From assembly GCA_031268195.1 (NCBI GenBank), contig JAIRXQ010000012.1, positions 18,849 to 82,848 of the forward strand: a stretch of 64,000 nt of DNA. The letters run 5' to 3'. Positions 57,114-64,000 of the stretch are shown one piece after another. Under the pieces are notes generated by a model. It saw only the letters and a list, made by a program, of their open reading frames with translations. It did not search any database and had not been told where the DNA came from. Source of the DNA: Azoarcus sp. (GTDB lineage Bacteria; Pseudomonadota; Gammaproteobacteria; Burkholderiales; Rhodocyclaceae). Positions within the stretch are counted from its first letter, which is position 1, and every line of letters starts with the position of its first letter. The translations under genes and the position numbers were made by a program.

Positions 57114-58532
57114 TTACATGACTTCGGCGGCGTGATCGGCCAGACGTGAGCGTTCGCCGCGTTGCAGGGTGATGTGGCCCGAATGCGCCCAGCCCTTGAA
57201 GCGGTCGACCACGAAGGACAGGCCCGATGAGCCTTCGGTGAGATAAGGGGTGTCGATCTGTGCGATGTTGCCGAGGCAGACGACCTTGGTTCCCGGCCCC
57301 GCGCGGGTGATGAGTGTTTTCATCTGTTTGGGCGTCAGGTTCTGCGCTTCGTCGATGATGAGATATTTCTGGATGAAAGTGCGCCCGCGCATGAAATTGA
57401 GGCTCTTGATCTTGATGCGGCTGCGCACGAGATCGACCGCCGCCGCGCGTCCCCACTGGCCGCCTTCGCCGACGCTGCCGTTGAGCACATCGAGGTTGTC
57501 TTCGAGCGCGCCCATCCACGGGGCCATCTTTTCTTCTTCGGAACCGGGCAGAAAGCCGATGTCCTCGCCCACCGGCACGGTGACGCGGGTCATGATGATC
57601 TCGGTGTAGCGCCGCGTCTCCAGGACTTGTGTGAGTCCGGCGGCCAGCGTCAGCAAGGTCTTGCCGGTGCCCGCCTGTCCGAGCAGGGTGACGAAGTCGA
57701 TGTCCGGGTTCATCAACAGATTGAGGGCGAAATTCTGTTCGCGGTTGCGCGCCATGATCCCCCAGACGTTGTTCTTGTTGTGGCGGTAGTCGATCAGGGT
57801 TTCCAGTACGGCGGTGCGCCCGGATTGTTCGCGCACCCACGCCTCGAAGGGGCGTTCGCCTTCCTGCCAGACGAATTCGTTCAGCAGCAGGCGGCTCGCC
57901 AGCGGGCCGGTGACGCGATAGGTGGTGCGGCCTTCGTTTTTCCACGACTCCATGCCGGCGGCGTGGACGTCCCAGAAATCGGCGGGCAGATCGGTCGATC
58001 CGGCGTAGAGCAGGTCGCTGTCTTCCAGCACCTTGTCGTTGAAATAATCTTGCGCCGCCAGCTTCAGCGCACGGGCCTTGATGCGCATGTTGATGTCTTT
58101 GGAGACGAGGATGACGGGCCGCCCCGGCTCGCGGTGGGCAAGGAACATCAACACCGAAAGGATTTGGTTGTCGCTCTTGGCCGTGGGCAGGCCCGGTGGC
58201 AGCGGCATGTCGATCGCCTCGGTTTGCAGGAACAGCCGCCCGCTTGCCAGTCCGTGCGAAGGCGCATCCAGCGCGATGCCGGATTCGATGCCATCGGGCA
58301 CGGCGGAGACGATCTCATCCAGCGTGCGGCTGGCCTGCCGCGCGTTGCGAGCCACTTCCGACAAGCCTTTTTTGTTGTTGTCGAGCTCTTCCAGCGTCAT
58401 GATCGGGATGTAGACGTCGTGTTCCTCGAAACGGAACAGGCTCGTGGGATCGTGCATGAGCACGTTGGTATCGAGCACGAACAGCTTGGTCATGGACGCC
58501 GGCGTTTTCTTGGTCTTGCGGGTGACGGGCAT
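57114..58532 (-). CDS. PhoH-family ATPase with PIN domain (PhoH2 type)
   Basis: A 472-residue protein. The N-terminal PIN domain (about 14-160; KLFVLDTNVLMHDPTSLFRF, TLEELDNNKKG, SDNQILSVLMFLA, LVSKDINMRIKA) has the acidic residues expected for a ribonuclease. The C-terminal PhoH domain has Walker A GQAGTGKTLL and Walker B YLIIDEAQNLTPKQMKTLITRAG. PIN-PhoH proteins are proposed to be RNA helicase-nucleases. Alternative start ATG lies 13 residues in (MTKLFVLDTNVL). It may be co-transcribed with mutL and bcp. Confidence 0.93.
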   Translation of the reverse strand: MPVTRKTKKTPASMTKLFVLDTNVLMHDPTSLFRFEEHDVYIPIMTLEELDNNKKGLSEVARNARQASRTLDEIVSAVPDGIESGIALDAPSHGLASGRLFLQTEAIDMPLPPGLPTAKSDNQILSVLMFLAHREPGRPVILVSKDINMRIKARALKLAAQDYFNDKVLEDSDLLYAGSTDLPADFWDVHAAGMESWKNEGRTTYRVTGPLASRLLLNEFVWQEGERPFEAWVREQSGRTAVLETLIDYRHNKNNVWGIMARNREQNFALNLLMNPDIDFVTLLGQAGTGKTLLTLAAGLTQVLETRRYTEIIMTRVTVPVGEDIGFLPGSEEEKMAPWMGALEDNLDVLNGSVGEGGQWGRAAAVDLVRSRIKIKSLNFMRGRTFIQKYLIIDEAQNLTPKQMKTLITRAGPGTKVVCLGNIAQIDTPYLTEGSSGLSFVVDRFKGWAHSGHITLQRGERSRLADHAAEVM

Positions 58533-58574
58533 TGAGGTGGGATCTCCTGATCTGGGACGGGTCGTGGCGTGGAT

Positions 58575-59030
58575 TCAGGTTTCACGCACGGCGGCGAGTA
58601 CTGCGAGGACGTGGCCGGGCACCTTGACGGCACGCCATTCGCGCACGAGCCTGCCGTCCGCGTCGAATAAAAAAGTGCTGCGCACGAGGCCGCGCACTTG
58701 CTTGCCATAGCGGTTTCTGGACTCGATGAGATCGAAGGCGGCGCAGGCTTTTTCGTCGACATCCGCGAGTAGATCGAAAGGCAGCATGTGCCTGGCTTTG
58801 AAGCCTTCGTGCGATTTGACGCTGTCGCGCGAGATGCCAAGGATCAACGCGCCGGCCGCGGCGAATTCGTCCGCATGCGCGGCGAAATCCGTCGCTTCGT
58901 TGGTGCAGCCGGAGGTGTTGTCTTTCGGGTAGAAATACAGGACGAGCTTTTTGCCGCGCAGATCGGTGAGCTGCACGTTTTTGCCGCCCGTGGCGGGCAA
59001 GGCGAGGTCGGGCAGGGCGGTGACGGGCAT
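58575..59030 (-). CDS. bcp: Bcp/PrxQ-type peroxiredoxin
   Basis: A thiol peroxidase of 151 residues from the ATG at 59030 (MPVTALPDLALPATGGKNV). The peroxidatic Cys is in YPKDNTSGCTNEATDF. The E. coli Bcp resolving Cys, five residues later, is Thr here, so reduction must use another cysteine (one occurs in EKACAAFDL) or an external thiol. It lies about 40 bp upstream of the PhoH-type gene on the same strand and is divergent from alaA. Confidence 0.93.
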   Translation of the reverse strand: MPVTALPDLALPATGGKNVQLTDLRGKKLVLYFYPKDNTSGCTNEATDFAAHADEFAAAGALILGISRDSVKSHEGFKARHMLPFDLLADVDEKACAAFDLIESRNRYGKQVRGLVRSTFLFDADGRLVREWRAVKVPGHVLAVLAAVRET

Positions 59031-59200
59031 CGAACGCCTCCGGGGCGCGGTTGAAGAAGCCGAGAGTAGAACACGAAAGTGGGAGAGGGCAATCTCCTTG
59101 CCGCCTGAAGGCATCGTAAATTGATCCACGCCCGGCGGCAGACTATGATAGGCGCCTTTCGCCGTCCGCTTGGGCGGCGCGTCGCACAGGAGCAACGGAC

Positions 59201-60508
59201 ATGGAAGTGGCAACGCAAGCGAAAACGGCATCGGCGCTCGATCTCCCCACGCAGGAGGGTGAAGCGGCCGCCGAATCGACGCATCGCCCGGTGTTCAAAT
59301 CCGATAAGCTGGCCGATGTCTGTTACGACATTCGCGGCCCGGTGCTCACCCGCTCCAAGCAGATGGAAGACGAGGGGCACAAGATCATCAAGCTCAACAT
59401 CGGCAATCTGGCGACCTTCGGGTTCGACGCGCCCGAGGAAATCCAGCGCGACATGATCCGCAATCTGCCGTATTCCTCGGGATATTCCGATTCCAAAGGG
59501 ATTTTTCCCGCGCGCAAGGCGGTGATGCATTACACGCAGCAAAAAGGCATCAAGGGCGTCGATGTCGAGGATATCTATATCGGCAACGGCGTCTCCGAAC
59601 TCATCGCCATGGCAATGAACGCGCTGCTCAACGTGGGCGATGAAGTGCTGGTGCCCGCGCCGGACTACCCGTTGTGGACGGCGGCGGTGTCGCTCTCCGG
59701 CGGGCGTCCCGTGCATTATCTGTGCGACGAGGGGGCGGGCTGGCTGCCCGATCTGGCCGACATGCGCGCCAAGATCACGCCCAATACGCGCGCCATCGTC
59801 ATCATCAATCCCAACAACCCGACCGGGGCGATCTATCCCGACGAGGTGTTGAAGGAAATCGTTGCCATTGCGCGCGCGCACGACCTCATCCTTTATGCCG
59901 ACGAGGTGTACGACAAGGTGCTCTACGAAGGGGCGACGCATACGTCGCTTGCGGCGCTCTCCGAGGAGGTACTCACCATCGTCTTGAACGGCCTGTCGAA
60001 AAACTACCGCGCCTGCGGCTATCGCGCGGGCTGGATGGTCGTGTGCGGCGACAAGCGCCATGCGAAGGACTACATCGAAGGGCTGGACATGCTGGCTTCG
60101 ATGCGTCTGTGCGCCAACGTGCCGGGGCAATACGCAATCCAGACCGCGCTCGGCGGCTACCAGAGCATCGACGATCTGGTGTGCGAGGGCGGGCGGCTGC
60201 GGCATCAGCGTGATCTGGCCTATGAACTGTTCTCCGCGATTCCGGGCGTATCCTGCGTGAAGCCGCAGGCGGCGCTCTATATGTTTCCGAAGCTCGACCC
60301 GAAGATGTACCCGATTGCGGACGATCAGGCGTTCGTCGCGCAACTGCTGGAAGCCGAAAAGGTGCTGCTGGTGCAGGGCACAGGCTTCAACTGGCCGCAT
60401 ACGGATCACTTCCGCGTCGTTTTCCTGCCCTACGAGGAGGATCTGCGCGAAGCCGTCGCCCGCATCGCGCGCTTCCTCGACCAATACCGCGCGCACCATG
60501 CCGCCTGA
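59201..60508 (+). CDS. alaA: Glutamate-pyruvate aminotransferase AlaA
   Basis: A PLP-dependent class I aminotransferase making alanine from pyruvate. From recollection it is very similar to E. coli AlaA: CYDIRGPVL, IGNGVSELI, VPAPDYPLWTAAVSLSGG, INPNNPTGAIYPDEVL, YADEVYDKVLYEGATH, the PLP lysine in LNGLSKNYR, LDMLASMRLCANVPGQYAIQTALGGYQSI and LLVQGTGFNWP. The usual GNPAPFGF is GNLATFGF. About 30 N-terminal residues precede the conserved part. SD-like GGAG precedes the ATG. It is upstream of hom. Confidence 0.94.
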   Translation: MEVATQAKTASALDLPTQEGEAAAESTHRPVFKSDKLADVCYDIRGPVLTRSKQMEDEGHKIIKLNIGNLATFGFDAPEEIQRDMIRNLPYSSGYSDSKGIFPARKAVMHYTQQKGIKGVDVEDIYIGNGVSELIAMAMNALLNVGDEVLVPAPDYPLWTAAVSLSGGRPVHYLCDEGAGWLPDLADMRAKITPNTRAIVIINPNNPTGAIYPDEVLKEIVAIARAHDLILYADEVYDKVLYEGATHTSLAALSEEVLTIVLNGLSKNYRACGYRAGWMVVCGDKRHAKDYIEGLDMLASMRLCANVPGQYAIQTALGGYQSIDDLVCEGGRLRHQRDLAYELFSAIPGVSCVKPQAALYMFPKLDPKMYPIADDQAFVAQLLEAEKVLLVQGTGFNWPHTDHFRVVFLPYEEDLREAVARIARFLDQYRAHHAA

Positions 60509-60558
60509 GTCACGCACTTCAATCGATCACCCATTCATACAAGGACAACGGATCACAC

Positions 60559-61866
60559 ATGAAACCGATCAACGTGGGTTTGCTGGGCATCGGCACCGTC
60601 GGCGGCGGCACTTTCACTGTTCTCAAACGCAATGCGGACGAAATCGCCCGTCGCGCCGGGCGCGAGATTCGCATCACCACGGTGGCGGACAAAAATCTCG
60701 ATCTGGCGCGCCAGGTCACGGGCGGTAGCGTCAAGCTCACCGACGACGCTTTTGCCGTGGCGCGCGACCCGGAAATCGACATCATCATCGAGCTGATCGG
60801 CGGCTATACGGTGGCGAAAGATCTGGTGCTGGCGGCGATTGAAAACGGCAAACATATCGTGACCGCCAACAAGGCGCTTCTGGCCGTACATGGCAACGAA
60901 ATTTTCGCGGCGGCGAGCGCGCGCGGCGTGATGGTGGCTTTCGAGGCCGCCGTCGCCGGTGGCATCCCCATCATCAAGGCGCTGCGCGAAGGCTTGTCCG
61001 CCAACCGCATCCAGTGGGTAGCGGGCATCATCAACGGCACCACCAACTTCATCCTCTCGGAGATGCGCGACAAGGGGCTGGCGTTCGCCGAAGTGCTGAA
61101 GGAAGCGCAACGCCTCGGTTACGCCGAAGCCGATCCCACCTTCGATATCGAGGGCGTGGATGCCGCGCACAAGGCGACGATCATGAGTGCCATCGCCTTC
61201 GGCATTCCGATGCAATTCGATAAGGCCCACATCGAGGGCATCACCCGGCTCGAATCCATCGACATCGCCTACGCCGAAAAACTCGGCTATCGCATCAAGC
61301 TCCTCGGCCTCGTGCGCCGCCGCGAAAACGGTGTCGAGCTGCGCGTGCATCCCACCTTGATTCCCGCCAAAAAACTGCTCGCCAACGTCGAAGGCGCGAT
61401 GAACGCCGTGGTCGTGCAAGGCGATGCTGTTGGCACCACGCTTTATTACGGCAAGGGCGCGGGCGCGGAACCCACCGCCAGCGCAGTGATTGCCGATCTC
61501 GTCGACATCACGCGCCTGCACACCGCCGACCCCGAACACCGCGTGCCGCACCTCGCCTTCCAGCCCGATCAGGTGCGCAACGTGCCGGTGCTGCCCATCG
61601 AAGAGACGATCACCTCCTACTACTTGCGCCTCAAAGTCAGCGACAAGTCCGGCGTGCTCGCCGACATTACCCGCATCTTCGCCGACAGCGGCATCTCCAT
61701 CGGCGCGCTCATTCAGAAAGAAGCCGAAGAAGGCGAAGCGCAAACCGACATCATCTTCCTCACCCACGCCACCATCGAGAAGAACGCCAACGCCGCCATT
61801 GCACGCATCGAGGCGCTGGATTCGGTGCAGGGCAAAGTGACGCGGCTGAGGCTGGAGACGCTGTGA
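60559..61866 (+). CDS. hom: Homoserine dehydrogenase
   Basis: Reduces aspartate semialdehyde to homoserine for threonine and methionine. In 435 residues it has the nucleotide-binding GLLGIGTVGGGTFTVL, NKALLAVHGNEIF, AAVAGGIPIIKALREGL, GIINGTTNFILSEM, the substrate block EADPTFDIEGVDAAHKATIMSAIAFG, and a C-terminal ACT domain (YYLRLKVSDKSGVLADITRIFADSGISIG) for threonine feedback. It follows alaA by 50 bp, the betaproteobacterial order, but thrC does not follow. Confidence 0.97.
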   Translation: MKPINVGLLGIGTVGGGTFTVLKRNADEIARRAGREIRITTVADKNLDLARQVTGGSVKLTDDAFAVARDPEIDIIIELIGGYTVAKDLVLAAIENGKHIVTANKALLAVHGNEIFAAASARGVMVAFEAAVAGGIPIIKALREGLSANRIQWVAGIINGTTNFILSEMRDKGLAFAEVLKEAQRLGYAEADPTFDIEGVDAAHKATIMSAIAFGIPMQFDKAHIEGITRLESIDIAYAEKLGYRIKLLGLVRRRENGVELRVHPTLIPAKKLLANVEGAMNAVVVQGDAVGTTLYYGKGAGAEPTASAVIADLVDITRLHTADPEHRVPHLAFQPDQVRNVPVLPIEETITSYYLRLKVSDKSGVLADITRIFADSGISIGALIQKEAEEGEAQTDIIFLTHATIEKNANAAIARIEALDSVQGKVTRLRLETL

Positions 61867-61882
61867 AATGTTCGCTCCGCCC

Positions 61883-61907
61883 CGCCCGGCCCGGTTTGGG
61901 CCGGGCG
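61883..61907. terminator. GC-rich hairpin between hom and the RTX gene
   Basis: CGCCCGGCCC (61883-61892) pairs perfectly with GGGCCGGGCG (61898-61907) around GGTTT. It lies between convergent genes. No T-run follows, so termination efficiency is uncertain. Confidence 0.5.
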
Positions 61908-61935
61908 CCGCCTTGCCTCAAAAGGCCAAAATTTT

Positions 61936-64000
61936 CTATCCCCAGACGGAACCGATAATCTGATTCAAGGTTTCATATTCCGCCGCGCCCAGCCCTACCG
62001 CTCCGACAGGTGGCTGTGGCAGGTTCGCCATGGCGTCGACCAGTGTCTGCACATCGGTGCCTGACAAAGTTGCGCCGTTACCATCCTCGAACTGCTCCAA
62101 CCGGTAGGCCGTGTTGGAATACCAGTTGTTGATCGTGAGCTTGTCGCCGGAACCGACGATGCTGACCTCCAGGTGATTGCCCGATTTCATGAACCATATC
62201 TGATCGGCGGCAATGCCTTCCGCAAAGCTCAGGAGATCTGAATTGTCGCCGCTCGTATCGTAATCGACGATCACATCCTGGCCGTCACCACGCCCGAACA
62301 AGTAGGTATCGTTTCCGCTTCCTCCTTCCAGACGATCGTTTCCGGCGCCCCCGGCGAGGGTATCGTTGCCCGCTTCCCCGTAAAGGGTGTCGTTGCCGGG
62401 ACCGCCCTCCAGCGTATCGTCACCATTGCCGCCATACAGCGTGTCGTTACCCTCGCCGCCGTACAGCGTATCGTTGCCGTCAGCAGCCCGAACCGTATCG
62501 TTGCCGGCCTCGCCGTACACCGTCGTGGCCGCGCCGCCCGTCAGGGTCACGCTGTCGGCACTGGCCGACAGGTGCAGCGGAGAGTGGGCATACAGTTCAG
62601 GGACGGTCAGCGTTACGCCGTCCGAGAACTCGAAACGATCGATCTGGTACGCCGCGCCGCTGAAATGATTCTTCACCGTGAGCGTGTCGGTCTCGCCGTA
62701 GGCGATCACCAGGTCATTGCCGCTCTTGGAGAGCTGCCGAAGCTGATTGGAGGCAACCTCCTCGAAGCGCACCGTGTCGATCCCGGCCGCATCGTTGTTC
62801 GTGATGGTGTCCTGCCCCGCGCCGACGCGCAGCAAATAGAGGTCGTCGCCTGCGCCGCCATCCAGGGCATCGTTGCCCAGGCCGCCGTCGAGCGTATCGT
62901 TCCCCGCGCCGCCCAGGAGGCTGTCATTGCCGTCGCCGCCCAGGAGCGTGTCGTCGCCTGCTTCCCCGTTCAACGTGTCGTTGCCGAGACCGCCCTCCAG
63001 TGTATCGTCACCGTTGCCGCCATACAGCGAGTCGTTACCCTCGCCGCCGTATACCGTATCGTTGCCGTCAGCGGCCCGGATCGTGTCGTTACCGGCCTCG
63101 CCGTACACCGTCTCAGCCGCCCCCGTCAGGGTCACGCTGTCGGCACTGGCCGACAGGTACAGCGGATAGAGGGCATACAGTTCGGGCACGGTCAGCGTCA
63201 CGCCGTCCGAGAACTCGAAACGGTCGATCTGGTACGCCGCGCTGCTGAAATGATTCTTCACTGTGAGCGTGTCGGTCTCGCCGTAGGCGATCACCAGGTC
63301 ATTGCCGCTCTTGGCGAGCTGCCGAAGCTGATTGGAGGCGACCTCCTCGAAGCGTACCGTGTCGATCCCGGCCGCATCGTTGTTCGTGATGGTGTCCTGC
63401 CCCGCGCCGACGCGCAGCAAATAGAGGTCATCGCCCGCACCGCCATCCAGGGTATCGTTGCCCAGGCCGCCGTTGAGCGTGTCATTCCCCGCGCCGCCCA
63501 GGAGGCTGTCGTTGCCGTCGCCGCCCAGGAGCGTGTCGTCGTCCGCATCCCCGTTCAGCGTATCGTTGCCATCACCGCCGACCAGCCGATCCGCACCGTT
63601 GCCGCCATACAGAACGTCGTTGCCCGCTTCCCCGAAAAGTGTGTCGTTGCCATTCTCGCCATACAGCGAATCATTACCTTCACCGCCATACAGCGTATCG
63701 TTGCCGTCACCAGCCCGGATCGTGTCGTTGCCAGCCTCGCCGTACACCGTCTCAGCCGCCCCCGTCAGGGTCACGCTGTCGGCACTGGCTGACAGGTACA
63801 GCGGATAGAGGGCATACAGCTCGGGCACGGTCAGCGTTACGCCGTCCGAGAACTCGAAACGGTCGATCTGGTACGCCGCGCTGCTGAAATGATTCTTCAC
63901 CGTGAGCGTGTCGGTCTCGCCGTAGGCGATCACCAGGTCATTGCCGCTCTTGGAGAGCTGCCGAAGCTGATTGGAGGCAACCTCCTCGAAGCGCACCGTG
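61936..64000 (-). CDS. RTX calcium-binding protein, C-terminal part (N-terminus off the window)
   Basis: At least 687 residues of a secreted protein; the frame stays open through the right edge. It alternates blocks of GGxGxDxLx nonapeptides (Ca2+-binding parallel beta-roll; for example GGEGNDSLYG, GGAGNDTLNG) with a ~110-residue segment starting VRFEEVASNQLRQL and containing KSGNDLVIAYGETDTLTVKNHF, the hemolysin-type calcium-binding-related domain. Three copies of that segment start at 63996, 63357 and 62772. The last ~60 residues, ending IIGSVWG with no nonapeptides, fit an uncleaved type I secretion signal. The activity domain lies outside the window, so toxin, lipase, protease or adhesin cannot be chosen. 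Confidence 0.9.
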   Translation of the reverse strand, partial: TVRFEEVASNQLRQLSKSGNDLVIAYGETDTLTVKNHFSSAAYQIDRFEFSDGVTLTVPELYALYPLYLSASADSVTLTGAAETVYGEAGNDTIRAGDGNDTLYGGEGNDSLYGENGNDTLFGEAGNDVLYGGNGADRLVGGDGNDTLNGDADDDTLLGGDGNDSLLGGAGNDTLNGGLGNDTLDGGAGDDLYLLRVGAGQDTITNNDAAGIDTVRFEEVASNQLRQLAKSGNDLVIAYGETDTLTVKNHFSSAAYQIDRFEFSDGVTLTVPELYALYPLYLSASADSVTLTGAAETVYGEAGNDTIRAADGNDTVYGGEGNDSLYGGNGDDTLEGGLGNDTLNGEAGDDTLLGGDGNDSLLGGAGNDTLDGGLGNDALDGGAGDDLYLLRVGAGQDTITNNDAAGIDTVRFEEVASNQLRQLSKSGNDLVIAYGETDTLTVKNHFSGAAYQIDRFEFSDGVTLTVPELYAHSPLHLSASADSVTLTGGAATTVYGEAGNDTVRAADGNDTLYGGEGNDTLYGGNGDDTLEGGPGNDTLYGEAGNDTLAGGAGNDRLEGGSGNDTYLFGRGDGQDVIVDYDTSGDNSDLLSFAEGIAADQIWFMKSGNHLEVSIVGSGDKLTINNWYSNTAYRLEQFEDGNGATLSGTDVQTLVDAMANLPQPPVGAVGLGAAEYETLNQIIGSVWG
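62773..63996 (-). repeat. Long near-identical repeat units in the RTX gene
   Basis: One unit spans 63358-63996 (213 codons), the next 62773-63357 (195 codons), and a third begins at 62772 and runs into the C-terminal part. The 18-codon difference equals two nonapeptides. Across the shared part the DNA is nearly identical, including silent positions: the stretch 62680-62843 is matched almost base for base at 63268-63431 and again at 63895-64000. This indicates recent duplication or gene conversion. Confidence 0.8.

Noticed and set aside
60721..60734. RfaH ops-like sequence GGCGGTAGCGT
   Set aside because: It lies inside hom coding sequence, diverges from ops after the eleventh base, and no operon start is nearby.
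62300..63760. Regularly spaced repeats resembling a CRISPR array
   Set aside because: The 27-bp periodicity is that of coding nonapeptides (GGxGxDxLx) in one frame; there are no unique spacers or cas genes.
62572..63792. 406-codon plus-strand frame opposite the RTX gene
   Set aside because: The repeats keep the antisense frame open; its repetitive product mirrors the nonapeptides.

Overview
The window is high-GC, tightly packed bacterial chromosome, almost entirely housekeeping genes. Gene content and order point to a betaproteobacterium, perhaps Rhodocyclales-like: ybgC-tolQRAB-pal-cpoB-queE-queC, an STAS protein before hslVU, accA-tilS, rppH next to proS with a lytic transglycosylase, fmdB-DUF502-aspS, pilB-pilC-pilD, ypjD/ffh and alaA-hom. 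The order-level call is only a guess. I see no insertion sequence, CRISPR array, rRNA or tRNA.

Layout. 1-7.6 kb: metG (its end lies at the left edge), an MBL-fold hydrolase, an OmpA-like lipoprotein, the Fe-S carrier apbC, and a DosP-like PAS-GAF-GGDEF-EAL protein. 7.8-14.3 kb: one long minus-strand Tol-Pal cluster with queE and queC at its end. 14.5-20 kb: a double-STAS protein, hslV, hslU, accA, tilS. 20-22 kb: a FixL/FixJ-type two-component pair. 22.2-27.4 kb: pseudouridine synthase, transglycosylase, proS, rppH, CNP1-like protein, OsmC. 27.5-34 kb: a candidate small RNA, rplM-rpsI, argC, erpA, an M23 peptidase with an unusual N-terminus, tyrS-murI. 34-37.3 kb: a small STAS-like protein, and an OmpR/EnvZ-type pair divergent from a Spy/CpxP-like protein. 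37.4-43.6 kb: clpA-clpS, a cold-shock gene, aspS-DUF502-fmdB. 43.6-48.4 kb: pilD-pilC-pilB and ypjD. 48.5-51.6 kb: ffh, an EI24 protein, a TPR protein. 51.6-55.2 kb: rfaH, a methyltransferase, then an AT-rich stretch with a degenerate chemoreceptor-like gene and a 46-codon gene with its own promoter and terminator. 55.2-61.9 kb: mutL, a PhoH-type ATPase, a Bcp-type peroxiredoxin, alaA, hom. 61.9 kb to the right edge: the C-terminal part of a large RTX protein, probably secreted by a type I system, built from long near-identical repeats.

Functional themes are envelope integrity (Tol-Pal, OmpA-like, transglycosylase, M23 peptidase, Spy-like stress protein), proteostasis (HslVU, ClpAS), translation (MetG, ProS, TyrS, AspS, TilS, L13, S9, SRP), type IV pili, and signalling. 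The least explained parts are the candidate RNA before rplM (about 27563-27688), the 46-aa gene at 55077-55217, the truncated chemoreceptor and its leader ORF (53317-54739), the Trp/Arg heptad extension of the M23 peptidase, and the RTX repeats. All calls come from reading the sequence; no database search was run.
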